Assembly (NCBI GenBank): GCA_019638485.1
Contig: JAHBTP010000001.1
Span: forward strand, 620,001 to 684,000
Reading direction: 5' to 3'
Source of the DNA: Ferruginibacter sp.
GTDB taxonomy: Bacteria; Bacteroidota; Bacteroidia; Chitinophagales; Chitinophagaceae
DNA length: 64,000 nt
How positions within the stretch are numbered: the stretch's first letter is position 1; each line of letters starts with the position of its first letter. Positions 9,021 through 17,950 of the stretch are shown in pieces. The translations under genes were made by a program, and so were the position numbers. The notes below the pieces were generated by a model, which was not told the DNA's origin, made no database searches, and saw only the letters and a list, made by a program, of their open reading frames with translations.

Positions 9021-9893
9021 ATGAAATTGACTAAGTATTTATTTATATCCATTTGCTTTCTATCATTAGCTGCCTGTTCTAAAGAATCGGTAGATACGTC
9101 ATTAGACCCTGCTATAGGAAGTGATATTGCCGATGTATCATACGGGAGCAATGCTCAACAAATGTTTGACCTTTATCTTCCACCTAATCGAAGCGCCACA
9201 ACAACAAAAGTTTTTATTTTCATTCACGGAGGGGCTTGGATGAGCGGCGATAAGTCTGATTTCACCTGGAGTATTCCTTCTCTGAAAAATATTTATTTTC
9301 CCAAATATGCCATCGTGAATATGAATTATGTGTTGGGCAATGTTTTAACCGGACAGTACGCATTGCCTAATCAGATAGACGATATTCAGGCAGTTATAGA
9401 TTTGATTACTGCAAAATCATCCGAATGGCAGATAAAACCGGAATTTGTGCTTTGTGGACACTCGGCAGGAGCACATCTTTCTATGTATTATGCCTATACC
9501 AAGAATAATCCAAAAGTGAAAGCGGTAGTTAGCCTTGCGGGGCCAACGGATTTCGAAGATACTTTTTATACAAGTAATATTTATCTGAATGTTCTCTTTA
9601 ACGGGTTGGTAAATTCAAGCAGCATCCCACCCGGAATGACGGTAAACAAATATGCAAGTCCTGTAACCTGGATACGGACAGAAAGTACACCTACAATTGC
9701 CTTTTTTGGAAGTACAGATTCAACAGTTCCCATTATAGATCAGAAAACGAGTTTAGATAATAAGATGTCATATTACAGTGTGCCTTATGAAAGTTATATT
9801 TGGAATGGTGAGCATAATGCCTTTGCTAATGAACCTAATTGGTCTGATATTTCAACCAAAACTAAAGCCTTTCTTGCGTTATATAATCCATAA
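9021..9893 (+). CDS. Lipoprotein alpha/beta-hydrolase (esterase)
   Basis: A 290-residue protein with a lipoprotein signal: basic start, hydrophobic core and a lipobox 'SLAAC' ending at Cys19, so it should be anchored at the cell envelope. The fold is alpha/beta hydrolase of the HSL/BD-FAE esterase type. The oxyanion motif 'HGGAW' is at residues 69-73, the nucleophile Ser148 in 'GHSAG', with a likely acid Asp233 ('GSTDS') and His265 ('GEHNA'). The substrate is unknown; a small ester such as an O-acetyl group is possible, and an acyltransferase-3 gene lies 0.9 kb downstream. Confidence 0.86.
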   Translation: MKLTKYLFISICFLSLAACSKESVDTSLDPAIGSDIADVSYGSNAQQMFDLYLPPNRSATTTKVFIFIHGGAWMSGDKSDFTWSIPSLKNIYFPKYAIVNMNYVLGNVLTGQYALPNQIDDIQAVIDLITAKSSEWQIKPEFVLCGHSAGAHLSMYYAYTKNNPKVKAVVSLAGPTDFEDTFYTSNIYLNVLFNGLVNSSSIPPGMTVNKYASPVTWIRTESTPTIAFFGSTDSTVPIIDQKTSLDNKMSYYSVPYESYIWNGEHNAFANEPNWSDISTKTKAFLALYNP

Positions 9894-9995
9894 GGAAATT
9901 TAAAAAATAATTTATGGCCAAGGTAATAGTTGCCTGTGCTAAAGTTATAATTCTTTTATAATTCGAACCTTATATGCCAAACGAACCTCATCGCT

Positions 9996-10003
9996 TACCT
10001 TTG
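9996..10003 (+). promoter_or_regulatory. Putative -7 box (TACCTTTG) of the PHP phosphatase gene
   Basis: TACCTTTG matches the Bacteroidetes -7 consensus TAnnTTTG and lies 27 nt before the ATG at 10031. No -33 TTTG element is visible at the usual spacing, so support is from position and the -7 match only. Confidence 0.4.
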
Positions 10004-10030
10004 TATCATAAATGATGTTGTCTATCGGTT

Positions 10031-10768
10031 ATGTTGTCGTTGTTTTCAAAAAAAGATAAATTGCCGGAAGGTGGTTATTTCCCTTTTTCAACGGATATGC
10101 ATTCCCATATCCTGCCGGGTATAGATGATGGTGCACCTGACATAGAAACATCACTTGAACTAATAACCGGATTAATGGCAGTAGGTGTAAAAAAGTCTAT
10201 AGCCACACCGCATATCATTAGTGATATGTATCCTAATAATTCAGTCACTATTGGTAAAGCATTAACCACCTTACGGTCTGCTTTACAAGAAAAAAATATT
10301 CTCTTTGAAGTACATGCTGCTGCCGAATATATGCTGGATGGAAGTTTCTTTGATTTACTGGATACAAACGAAAAATTATTAACGGTTAAAGACAATGTCA
10401 TCCTTACAGAATTCCCTTTTGCTACGTTTCCCAATTATATTGAAAAGATATCTTTTGAAATTATAACAGGAGGGTATCAACCTATTCTCGCTCATCCTGA
10501 AAGATATGGATATGCTCATACAAATTATAAATTCTTTCATCGTTGGACAGAACTAGGCTTTTTGCTTCAAGTAAATTTGCTTTCATTGGTAGGTTACTAT
10601 GGTAAAGAGGTAATGAAGGCGGCCAGGTATATTGTGAAAAATGATTTGTGCGTTTATTTGGGAACTGATATGCACCATCAAAAACATTTAGAAGCCCTTG
10701 TGCACAAAAACAGCCAGGATGTATATTTTGAATATCTGAAGGATAAAGACTGGAATACCTTACTCTGA
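10031..10768 (+). CDS. CpsB/CapC-family PHP-domain protein-tyrosine phosphatase
   Basis: A 245-residue PHP-fold phosphohydrolase. Metal ligands are visible as 'DMHSHILPGIDDG' (His24, His26), 'ATPHII', 'AAEYMLDG', 'LAHPERYGY' and 'GTDMHH' near the C-terminus, the standard order for CpsB/YwqE-type tyrosine phosphatases. Members of this family dephosphorylate BY-kinases that control capsule or exopolysaccharide chain length. No such kinase is in the window, so the partner would be elsewhere, perhaps upstream of position 1. The ATG at 10031 follows a -7 box by 27 nt. The next gene, an acyltransferase, starts 21 nt after its stop and may be cotranscribed. Confidence 0.9.
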   Translation: MLSLFSKKDKLPEGGYFPFSTDMHSHILPGIDDGAPDIETSLELITGLMAVGVKKSIATPHIISDMYPNNSVTIGKALTTLRSALQEKNILFEVHAAAEYMLDGSFFDLLDTNEKLLTVKDNVILTEFPFATFPNYIEKISFEIITGGYQPILAHPERYGYAHTNYKFFHRWTELGFLLQVNLLSLVGYYGKEVMKAARYIVKNDLCVYLGTDMHHQKHLEALVHKNSQDVYFEYLKDKDWNTLL

Positions 10769-10789
10769 CCTTTCTCTCCAAATTAAACC

Positions 10790-11842
10790 ATGCTGAAATA
10801 TTACAAAGCTTTAGATGGGGTAAGAGCCGTTGCTATATCTCTTGTGCTGCTTCAACACTATGCTTACATTGTTGGTAAACAAATTAATGCAGGCTTTTTG
10901 GGAGTTGATTTGTTTTTTGTGCTTAGCGGGTTTCTGATAACCGGAATTTTATTTTTCTCAAAGGAGCATTTTGGCTCAGCTTATAAAAAGTTTTTAGGTA
11001 GAAGAGCACTTCGTATTTTCCCATTGTATTATGGTAGTTTACTTATCCTTTATTTGTTGAATACTCCGGGTATCCGCCCATGGATTACCTATTTACTAAG
11101 CTATACTTTTAATTATGCTACTGTGTATTTTGATATACCCATGTACCCCATTATTCATTTCTGGTCTTTAGGTATTGAAGAGCAGTTTTATATTTTCTGG
11201 CCGTTTGTTGTTTTGTTGTTGCGTAATCAGTTGAAATGGTTGTTGGCGCTTATGCTCGGGCTAGCCGTTTTATGTATTGTACATCTTCAGTTTCATATCT
11301 TTAAAGCAATTGAGCCTTATGATTATGTAAGCTTGTTTCCGCGTATTTATAGTTTAATAGTAGGCGGGTTAGGGGCATTGATTTTTTCAAACCGCACATT
11401 ACCTCAAAAACTGAAAGGGAAATTTCCCGAAATACTAATGTGGGCTGGTTTAATTGTTTGTATGGTGATTAGGTCAAACATGAAAATGATTTTGTTTCCT
11501 CCATTGGCTTTAATGTTTATTATAAAAGCACGTGATGGATTGTTTTATTGGAATGATGTGAATGTATTAATGAATAACTCCCGATTCGGTTATATCGGAA
11601 GAATATCATACGGAATGTACATCTTTCATTATCCGCTTGCTTATTACTTGAGTATTTATGTGTTTAATCCATTGTGGAACCTTATTCCATTTAATAGCAT
11701 TGATGGATTAGGGTTTTTGTACTATCAATCCTGGATATTAAGACTCCCCTTATATACCATATCGGTTATTATACTTGCTCATCTGTCTTATCGGTATCTT
11801 GAAGCTCCGGTACTTGCATTAAAAAATCGTTACTTCGCTTAA
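10790..11842 (+). CDS. Acyltransferase-3 family membrane protein (OafA-like)
   Basis: A 350-residue polytopic protein of the acyltransferase-3 family. It starts with 'YYKALDGVRAVAISLVLLQH', whose Arg and His are the conserved residues of the family, followed by 'GVDLFFVLSGFLITGIL' and a Arg-rich 'FLGRRALRIFPLYY' loop. 'HFWSLGIEEQFYIFWP' is also diagnostic. About ten membrane segments are expected. Such proteins move acyl groups, often acetyl, across the inner membrane onto surface sugars or lipids. It is convergent with mtaB (4 nt between stops) and follows the PHP phosphatase, which suggests a role in polysaccharide decoration. Confidence 0.88.
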   Translation: MLKYYKALDGVRAVAISLVLLQHYAYIVGKQINAGFLGVDLFFVLSGFLITGILFFSKEHFGSAYKKFLGRRALRIFPLYYGSLLILYLLNTPGIRPWITYLLSYTFNYATVYFDIPMYPIIHFWSLGIEEQFYIFWPFVVLLLRNQLKWLLALMLGLAVLCIVHLQFHIFKAIEPYDYVSLFPRIYSLIVGGLGALIFSNRTLPQKLKGKFPEILMWAGLIVCMVIRSNMKMILFPPLALMFIIKARDGLFYWNDVNVLMNNSRFGYIGRISYGMYIFHYPLAYYLSIYVFNPLWNLIPFNSIDGLGFLYYQSWILRLPLYTISVIILAHLSYRYLEAPVLALKNRYFA

Positions 11843-11846
11843 TGGT

Positions 11847-13115
11847 TTATATTTCCCAATCTACAATTTCGTTCACCCATTTTTCCTGGTAAGGTGCAAT
11901 TACTTTTATGTAATTATCAGAATATCCTTCCATCATCCCATTCTTACTTTGACTTTCAAATAACACACTTCGCTTTTGTCCGGAATACATTCGGGTAAAG
12001 TCACGCATCTTGTGGTAACTCAGGTTTCGTAAAATACGGTTTCGATCATGTCTTATGCCTACCGGAACTACATCACTTATTTTTAATGCATCGGTATTTG
12101 CTCTTTCCGAATAAGTAAATACATGCAAATAGGAGATGTTTAAGGATTGAATAAAGGCGGTAGTTTCATCAAAATCGTCTTCAGTTTCTCCGGGAAAGCC
12201 CACAATAACATCTACGCCAATACAAGCATGAGGCATAATAGATTTTATTTCCTGTACTTTTTCCAAGTAAAGTTCTCTCTTATAACGCCGCCGCATAGCC
12301 GCTAATGTTTTATTACTTCCACTTTGTAAAGGAATATGGAAGTGTGGCATAAAATGTTTGCTTTTTGCCACAAATGATATGATGTCACTGGTAAGTAAAT
12401 TAGGCTCTATAGAAGATATTCTAAAGCGATCTACAGCCCCATCATCATCCAGTGCCTGAATAAGATCGTAAAAGGCTTCTTCTCTTTTACGGCCACCTTC
12501 ATACCCTTTCCCAAAATCACCTAAATTGATTCCCGTTAGTACAACTTCCCTGGTGCCATCTGCACCCAGCTTACGAACATCTTCAACCACCTTTTCAATG
12601 GTATTGCTACGGCTTTTGCCACGGGCTAAGGGGATGGTGCAAAAACTACAATTATAATCACACCCATCCTGTACTTTTAAAAATACGCGCGTGCGCTCGT
12701 GAACAGAATAAGAAGGAATAAAGACATTGACATCTTCAATATCACAACTGCAAATACGCCCTGAGTCGTTTTGATGTAGTGTTTGAAGATGATAAGAAAT
12801 ATTGAATTTCTCAGTAGCTCCAAGCACAAGGGTCACTCCGGGTAATTCAGCAATTTCTTTAGGCTTTAACTGTGCATAGCATCCAATAATGACTACCATT
12901 GAACCGGGTGAACGGCGTTGAATCCTTCGAACAATCTGCCGTGCTTCTTTTTCAGCACTTTCAGTTACCGCACAAGTATTGATAATATATATATCGGCAT
13001 TATCTTCAAAAGATTTTTGTACAAATCCATCTTTTTCCAACATCCTGCCAATAGCTGTTGTTTCGCTAAAATTAAGTTTACAACCCAATGTGTAAAGGGC
13101 TACACTTTTGCTCAT
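11847..13115 (-). CDS. mtaB: tRNA (t6A37) C2-methylthiotransferase MtaB
   Basis: A 422-residue radical-SAM methylthiotransferase that converts t6A37 to ms2t6A37 in tRNA. The N-terminal UPF0004 domain has its three cluster cysteines in 'YTLGCKLNFSE', 'INTCAVTESAEKEARQI' and 'IGCYAQLKP'. The radical-SAM Cys triad is in 'GCDYNCSFCTIPLARGKSRS', followed by 'GEPNLL'-like and 'HIPLQSGS' motifs and a C-terminal TRAM-like segment. 'TLGCKLN' and the missing RimO/MiaB features favour MtaB over its paralogues. A -7 box lies only 5 nt upstream of the ATG at 13115. The gene is convergent with the acyltransferase and divergent from the DUF4258 gene. Confidence 0.93.
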   Translation of the reverse strand: MSKSVALYTLGCKLNFSETTAIGRMLEKDGFVQKSFEDNADIYIINTCAVTESAEKEARQIVRRIQRRSPGSMVVIIGCYAQLKPKEIAELPGVTLVLGATEKFNISYHLQTLHQNDSGRICSCDIEDVNVFIPSYSVHERTRVFLKVQDGCDYNCSFCTIPLARGKSRSNTIEKVVEDVRKLGADGTREVVLTGINLGDFGKGYEGGRKREEAFYDLIQALDDDGAVDRFRISSIEPNLLTSDIISFVAKSKHFMPHFHIPLQSGSNKTLAAMRRRYKRELYLEKVQEIKSIMPHACIGVDVIVGFPGETEDDFDETTAFIQSLNISYLHVFTYSERANTDALKISDVVPVGIRHDRNRILRNLSYHKMRDFTRMYSGQKRSVLFESQSKNGMMEGYSDNYIKVIAPYQEKWVNEIVDWEI

Positions 13116-13120
13116 GGCTG

Positions 13121-13128
13121 CAAAATTA
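13121..13128 (-). promoter_or_regulatory. Putative -7 box of mtaB, implying a leaderless transcript
   Basis: On the minus strand this reads TAATTTTG, a full match to TAnnTTTG. Only 5 nt (CAGCC) separate it from the ATG at 13115, so a start site at the normal distance would fall on or beside the A of ATG. No -33 element is evident. Confidence 0.4.
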
Positions 13129-13283
13129 CAGAATACACCGGTAATTACTCCTTCTTGATGTAGATGGGGCGATTTTATATTATTTTTTATCCTGTTTTAT
13201 ACCGGTGATATTGAATAGTATTTTTTGCTGATTATTGATGATAGATTAATAAGTGGGCTGATAATTATTGTTTAATTTGCAGC

Positions 13284-13691
13284 ATGCTGAAAAAGTACAC
13301 TGTTTATTTGATGTTTGCAGTGGCAGCTCTGTTGCTTTTGTGGATTAAACTAAACCAGAGAGGGAAGAAGTATGCGCATGATAAAATTCAGGTTGAGGCA
13401 AAAGCACCTGAACCTTTTGAGCGAAATATAGCCCTTCTTAATTATAGCAAACATGCACAGTGTAGAATGGGATGCAGACATATAGATAAAGAAGAAGTGG
13501 AAGATATTTTGCAAAACGGAAAGTTTAATTATCAACGTACAGAAGAAGATGAAAAGGGGGTTACTTATGCTATGGAAGGCATTACAAAGGATAATCAAAT
13601 GGTTAGGATTGTATTTGCCCCACACAGTGATAAGATTACGGTAGTTACGGTAATAGATTTGGATACTGACTGGCCTTGCAGTTGTAATTAA
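13284..13691 (+). CDS. DUF4258 domain protein, membrane-anchored
   Basis: A 135-residue protein with one N-terminal hydrophobic segment (about residues 5-22) and then a DUF4258 domain of about 75 residues: 'YSKHAQCRMGCRHIDKEEV' with the conserved His/Arg, 'GKFNYQRTEED' and 'VFAPHSDKITVVTVIDL'. It ends in a Cys pair 'WPCSCN'. The domain is found in toxin-like and uncharacterised proteins and its function is unknown. The hydrophobic start could be an anchor or an uncleaved signal. It lies 21 nt before the GH3-like gene on the same strand, so the two may be cotranscribed. Confidence 0.75.
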   Translation: MLKKYTVYLMFAVAALLLLWIKLNQRGKKYAHDKIQVEAKAPEPFERNIALLNYSKHAQCRMGCRHIDKEEVEDILQNGKFNYQRTEEDEKGVTYAMEGITKDNQMVRIVFAPHSDKITVVTVIDLDTDWPCSCN

Positions 13692-13712
13692 GTTCCTTTA
13701 ATTTCTAACGAA

Positions 13713-15206
13713 ATGAAGTTTAAATCATTTTTGGCAAAACCTTATGCCAATTTTATATACAGGATTATAAAGAAAGGAATGGTTAATGCGGTTAATGACC
13801 AACAGGCTATTTTTGATACCCTAATTAAACATGCTGCAAAAACAAAATTCGGAACAGACCATCATTTTGATAAGATAAAATCGTACGAAGATTTTGTACA
13901 GTATGTTCCTATGCGTGATTATGAAGCGTTGAAATCTTATATTGATTTAGTAAAAGAAGGTAAGCATAATATATTGTGGAAGGGGGTGCCTCTGTATTTT
14001 GCCAAAACAAGCGGAACCACCAGTGGAGTGAAGTATATCCCTATTTCAAAAGAATCTATTAACAATCATATCAATACCGCCCGCAATGCTTTATTGTGTT
14101 ATATGGCAGAAACCGGCAACTCATCTTTTGCCGATGGAAAGATGATCTTTTTAAGCGGTTCACCTGAGTTAGAGCGAATTGGAAATATTCCTACCGGACG
14201 ATTAAGTGGAATTGTAAACCACCATGTGCCACGCTATCTGCGGTCTAATCAATTGCCATCTTTTGAAACAAATTGCATTGAAGAATGGGAAAAGAAATTA
14301 GAAAAGATTGTAGATGAAACTATTCAGGAAAAGATGACCCTGATAAGTGGTATTCCACCTTGGATGCAGATGTATTTTGATAAGTTGCAAGAGCGATCAG
14401 GGAAAAAAGTGGGTGAATTGTTTCCTCATTTTAGCCTTATGGTACAAGGTGGCGTAAACTTTGAACCTTATGAACGTAAACTTATAGAGAGCATTGGCCG
14501 AAGTATTGATACCATTGAATTATATCCAGCCAGTGAAGGATTTTTTGCATTTCAGGATTCCCAAAAAAATCAAGGTATGCTGTTAAATACCAACAGCGGG
14601 ATATTTTTTGAATTCGTACCTGTATCTGAAATAAATAAGGAAAACCCTGCCAGGCTGATGCTTAAAGATGTGAAACCCGGAGAAAATTATGCATTAATTG
14701 TTTCAAGTAATGCCGGGCTTTGGGCCTATAATACCGGAGATACCGTAAAGTTTCTAAGTGCCGAACCCTATCGGTTGATTGTTACAGGCAGGATTAAACA
14801 TTTTATTTCTGCATTTGGCGAGCATGTAATAGGCGAAGAAGTAGAATCTGCATTAATTGAAGCTACAAATGAAGATACCCGGGTTATTGAATTTACTGTA
14901 GCACCGCAAGTGAGCGAAGGGAAAGGGAAAAGCTATCATGAATGGTTTATTGAGTTTGAGGAAGTTCCCAACAATTTAAATGCTTTAGCAAAGCAGATTG
15001 ACGATAATCTTCGGAAAAGGAATATGTATTATAATGATTTAATTTCAGGGAATATTTTACTTCCCCTAAAAATAACGCCGGTAATAAAGAATGGCTTTAT
15101 TGCTTATATGAAAGATATGGGAAAATTAGGCGGACAAAATAAAATTCCGCGTTTAAGCAATGACCGCAAAATAGCCGATGGCCTTCAACAATATGTGATG
15201 AATTGA
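13713..15206 (+). CDS. GH3 (auxin-responsive promoter) family acyl-adenylating enzyme
   Basis: A 497-residue member of the GH3 branch of the ANL adenylate-forming superfamily. The phosphate-binding loop reads 'FAKTSGTTSGVKYIPIS' (about residues 95-111), then 'LYPASEGFFAFQ' near residue 270, 'AYNTGDTVKF' and the hinge region 'VTGRIKHFISAFGEHV'. Plant GH3 proteins join amino acids to acyl acids such as auxin; bacterial members are widespread in Bacteroidetes and have no settled substrate. I infer ATP-dependent acyl adenylation followed by amide or ester transfer. No neighbour gives a hint of substrate. Confidence 0.88.
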   Translation: MKFKSFLAKPYANFIYRIIKKGMVNAVNDQQAIFDTLIKHAAKTKFGTDHHFDKIKSYEDFVQYVPMRDYEALKSYIDLVKEGKHNILWKGVPLYFAKTSGTTSGVKYIPISKESINNHINTARNALLCYMAETGNSSFADGKMIFLSGSPELERIGNIPTGRLSGIVNHHVPRYLRSNQLPSFETNCIEEWEKKLEKIVDETIQEKMTLISGIPPWMQMYFDKLQERSGKKVGELFPHFSLMVQGGVNFEPYERKLIESIGRSIDTIELYPASEGFFAFQDSQKNQGMLLNTNSGIFFEFVPVSEINKENPARLMLKDVKPGENYALIVSSNAGLWAYNTGDTVKFLSAEPYRLIVTGRIKHFISAFGEHVIGEEVESALIEATNEDTRVIEFTVAPQVSEGKGKSYHEWFIEFEEVPNNLNALAKQIDDNLRKRNMYYNDLISGNILLPLKITPVIKNGFIAYMKDMGKLGGQNKIPRLSNDRKIADGLQQYVMN

Positions 15207-15301
15207 TTATCTCAATAAGATTGGCTGATTTTTAAATGTTTATAGGTTTCGTTGTTGACGGAATAACGTAAATTGCCGCCCATATTAGTAATTTCACAGG
15301 G

Positions 15302-16474
15302 ATGAATGAAGCGAATCAGAAAAAGCGAATTGCCATTTTTGGGTCAACAGGGTCAATAGGCACACAGGCATTAGATGTGGTTAGGGCACATAGTGAGATT
15401 TTTGAGGTAGAGATTTTAACCGCACAAGCTAATGCTGAATTGTTGATTTCTCAGGCACTTGAATTTATGCCCAATGCTGTGGTGATAGGAAATGAAGAGA
15501 AGTTTAAGGAAGTTAAGGAAGCTTTGTCTGATAAGGGGATTAAGGTTTTTTGTGGTGAAAAAGCGTTAGAAGAAGTGGCTGATTTTGATACCTATGATTT
15601 GATGCTTGCGGCTATTGTAGGATTTGCTGGTTTACGGCCCACTTTAAAGGCGGTTGAAAAAGGTAAAACTGTAGCTCTTGCTAATAAGGAAACGCTGGTG
15701 GTGGCAGGTGATATAGTAATGCAAAAGGCTGTTGAAAATAGAGCTCCTATTATTCCTGTGGATAGTGAACATTCTGCTGTTTTTCAGTGTTTGCTTGGGG
15801 AAGCCAGGAACCCCATTAATAAGGTAATTTTAACTGCAAGCGGAGGCCCGTTTTTGGGTAAAAAGCCTAATTTCTTGGTTAATGTAAAGCGTGACCATGC
15901 CCTTCAACACCCTAACTGGTCAATGGGTGCTAAAATTTCTGTTGACTCCGCAACACTAATGAATAAGGGCTTAGAGATGATTGAAGCTAAATGGCTCTTT
16001 AATCTAAAACCCAAACAAATTGAGGTTGTTATTCATCCGCAAAGCATTATTCATAGTATGGTAGAATTTGCTGATGGTAGTGTAAAGGCTCAGTTAGGCC
16101 TACCGGATATGAAACTGCCTATTCAATATGCATTAAGCTTTCCTCAACGGATTAATAACGATTTCCCAAAACTGAATTTTAAAAAAGCAAATGCACTCAC
16201 TTTTGAAGAGCCTGATTTACGTACGTTTCGCAATTTGGGATTAGCAATGGATGCTTTACACAAAGGCGGGAATTTACCTTGCATTTTAAATGCAGCTAAC
16301 GAAATTGCAGTGTGGGCTTTTTTAAAAAATCGAATAGGCTTTTTAGATATTACCGCTGTAGTGGAAAGAACAATGGAGGTAATTCCTTTCATTGAAAATC
16401 CTTCTTTAGAGGACTACTTTTACAGTGATGGTGAAGCACGTAACTTTGCCGCCACTTTATTACAAATTGAATAA
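15302..16474 (+). CDS. dxr: 1-deoxy-D-xylulose-5-phosphate reductoisomerase
   Basis: A 390-residue enzyme of the non-mevalonate isoprenoid pathway that converts DXP to 2-C-methyl-D-erythritol 4-phosphate with NADPH. The NADPH loop 'IFGSTGSIGTQALDV' starts at about residue 12. The metal and substrate residues are in 'LANKETLVVAGD', 'VDSEHSAVFQ', 'TASGGPF' and 'HPQSIIHSMVEF'. Length is normal for the family. The gene is 27 nt upstream of rseP, a common pairing, and the two are probably one transcript. The ATG at 15302 agrees with the family N-terminus. Confidence 0.97.
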   Translation: MNEANQKKRIAIFGSTGSIGTQALDVVRAHSEIFEVEILTAQANAELLISQALEFMPNAVVIGNEEKFKEVKEALSDKGIKVFCGEKALEEVADFDTYDLMLAAIVGFAGLRPTLKAVEKGKTVALANKETLVVAGDIVMQKAVENRAPIIPVDSEHSAVFQCLLGEARNPINKVILTASGGPFLGKKPNFLVNVKRDHALQHPNWSMGAKISVDSATLMNKGLEMIEAKWLFNLKPKQIEVVIHPQSIIHSMVEFADGSVKAQLGLPDMKLPIQYALSFPQRINNDFPKLNFKKANALTFEEPDLRTFRNLGLAMDALHKGGNLPCILNAANEIAVWAFLKNRIGFLDITAVVERTMEVIPFIENPSLEDYFYSDGEARNFAATLLQIE

Positions 16475-16501
16475 TTTCTTCCTAATTACATTTTATAATA
16501 C

Positions 16502-17884
16502 ATGGTTAATTTGTTAGCGATAAACTGGGGGAGTGTTGGCTTGCAGGCTGCTCAATTACTATTGAGTTTATCTATCCTTATTATTCTTCATGAGTTTGGG
16601 CATTTTATTACGGCTAAAATATTCAAGTGCAGGGTAGAGAAATTTTATTTATTCTTTGACCCATGGTTTTCCGTATTTAAGAAAAAAGTTGGTGAAACAG
16701 TTTATGGCATTGGCTGGCTTCCACTGGGAGGCTATGTGAAAATTGCCGGAATGGTAGATGAGAGCATGGATAAGGAACAAATGAAACAACCCCCTCAACC
16801 CTGGGAATTTAGAAGTAAACCGGCATGGCAACGCCTGATTATTATGGTTGCGGGCGTTACTGTAAATATTATTTTGGCTTTTTTTATTTATGCCATGATT
16901 TTAATGGTGTGGGGTGAGAAAAAAATTCCGGCTGATTCTCTAAAATATGGTATCACATTCAATGATTCTATTTTTAAAGATTTAGGGTTTAAAAACGGTG
17001 ATAGAGTGGTGGCAATTGATGGGAAACCGGTAGAAGCCTATACAGATATCCTAAAAAGATTGGTGGTTGTTGACCATGATGTTACTGTAATGCGTGACGG
17101 TAAATCAGTTTCTTTACCTATGCCGGTTGATTTGATTGGCACTCTTGTTGAGAAACGTAGAAAGGCTGATGGCCCAATGATTTCACCACGAACTACGGTT
17201 ATTGTAATGAACGTAGAAGATACTACCGCTGCTTTCAAAGCTGGTTTGCGAAAAGGAGATCAGGTGGTTGCTATTGATAATATACCTACTATTTTTTATG
17301 ATGAGTTTTCAGAGGAGATGCACAATAAAGGAATTGGTGATAGTATAACGCTAACGGTTAAACGAAATGGTGCCTCGGTGGCTATTCCCATGGTGTTGGA
17401 ATTTGATGGGAAGGTAGGTTTTAATGCCCCTGCTACTCCCGAACAGCTTGATAGCCTCGGATTTTATTCCTATTCAATAAAGAAATATAGTTTCTTTGAA
17501 GCTATTCCGGGAGGTGTTCGACGCTCTGGTGAAGAGCTGGGATTTTATATAGATCAGTTTAAAAAGATTTTATCTCCCTCAACAGGAGCTTATAAAGGAG
17601 TGGGTGGTTTTAAAGCTATGGGTTCGGTCTTCTCCGGAGTGAGTTGGGATTGGGAGCACTTTTGGACAATTACCGCATTCTTTTCTATTATTCTTGCCTT
17701 CATGAACTTGTTGCCTATTCCTGCTTTGGATGGAGGACATGTTCTGTTTACCTTAGTAGAAATGGTAACCAAACGAAAACCAAGTGAAAAGTTTTTGGAG
17801 TATGCTCAGATTATAGGTATGGTATTGCTTTTGGCATTAATGCTGTATGCAAACGGAAATGACTGGTTTGGATGGGGAAAATAA
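16502..17884 (+). CDS. rseP: RseP-family site-2 zinc metalloprotease
   Basis: A 460-residue intramembrane protease of the inner membrane. The zinc motif HEFGH is at residues 30-34 in the first membrane segment, and the second active-site motif 'LLPIPALDGGHVLF' lies near residue 405. Between them is a periplasmic part with two PDZ-like domains, recognisable by 'LGFKNGDRVVAIDGKPV' and 'AGLRKGDQVVAIDNIP'. RseP enzymes cut anti-sigma factors and remnant signal peptides. Length matches the two-PDZ form. It follows dxr by 27 nt. The stop is about 65 nt from the convergent TylF-like gene. Confidence 0.95.
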   Translation: MVNLLAINWGSVGLQAAQLLLSLSILIILHEFGHFITAKIFKCRVEKFYLFFDPWFSVFKKKVGETVYGIGWLPLGGYVKIAGMVDESMDKEQMKQPPQPWEFRSKPAWQRLIIMVAGVTVNIILAFFIYAMILMVWGEKKIPADSLKYGITFNDSIFKDLGFKNGDRVVAIDGKPVEAYTDILKRLVVVDHDVTVMRDGKSVSLPMPVDLIGTLVEKRRKADGPMISPRTTVIVMNVEDTTAAFKAGLRKGDQVVAIDNIPTIFYDEFSEEMHNKGIGDSITLTVKRNGASVAIPMVLEFDGKVGFNAPATPEQLDSLGFYSYSIKKYSFFEAIPGGVRRSGEELGFYIDQFKKILSPSTGAYKGVGGFKAMGSVFSGVSWDWEHFWTITAFFSIILAFMNLLPIPALDGGHVLFTLVEMVTKRKPSEKFLEYAQIIGMVLLLALMLYANGNDWFGWGK

Positions 17885-17950
17885 TTTTTCAGGTGTCTTT
17901 TACCGGCATTTATTATCTATACATTTAATTAGAAAATAGAAACTATATCA

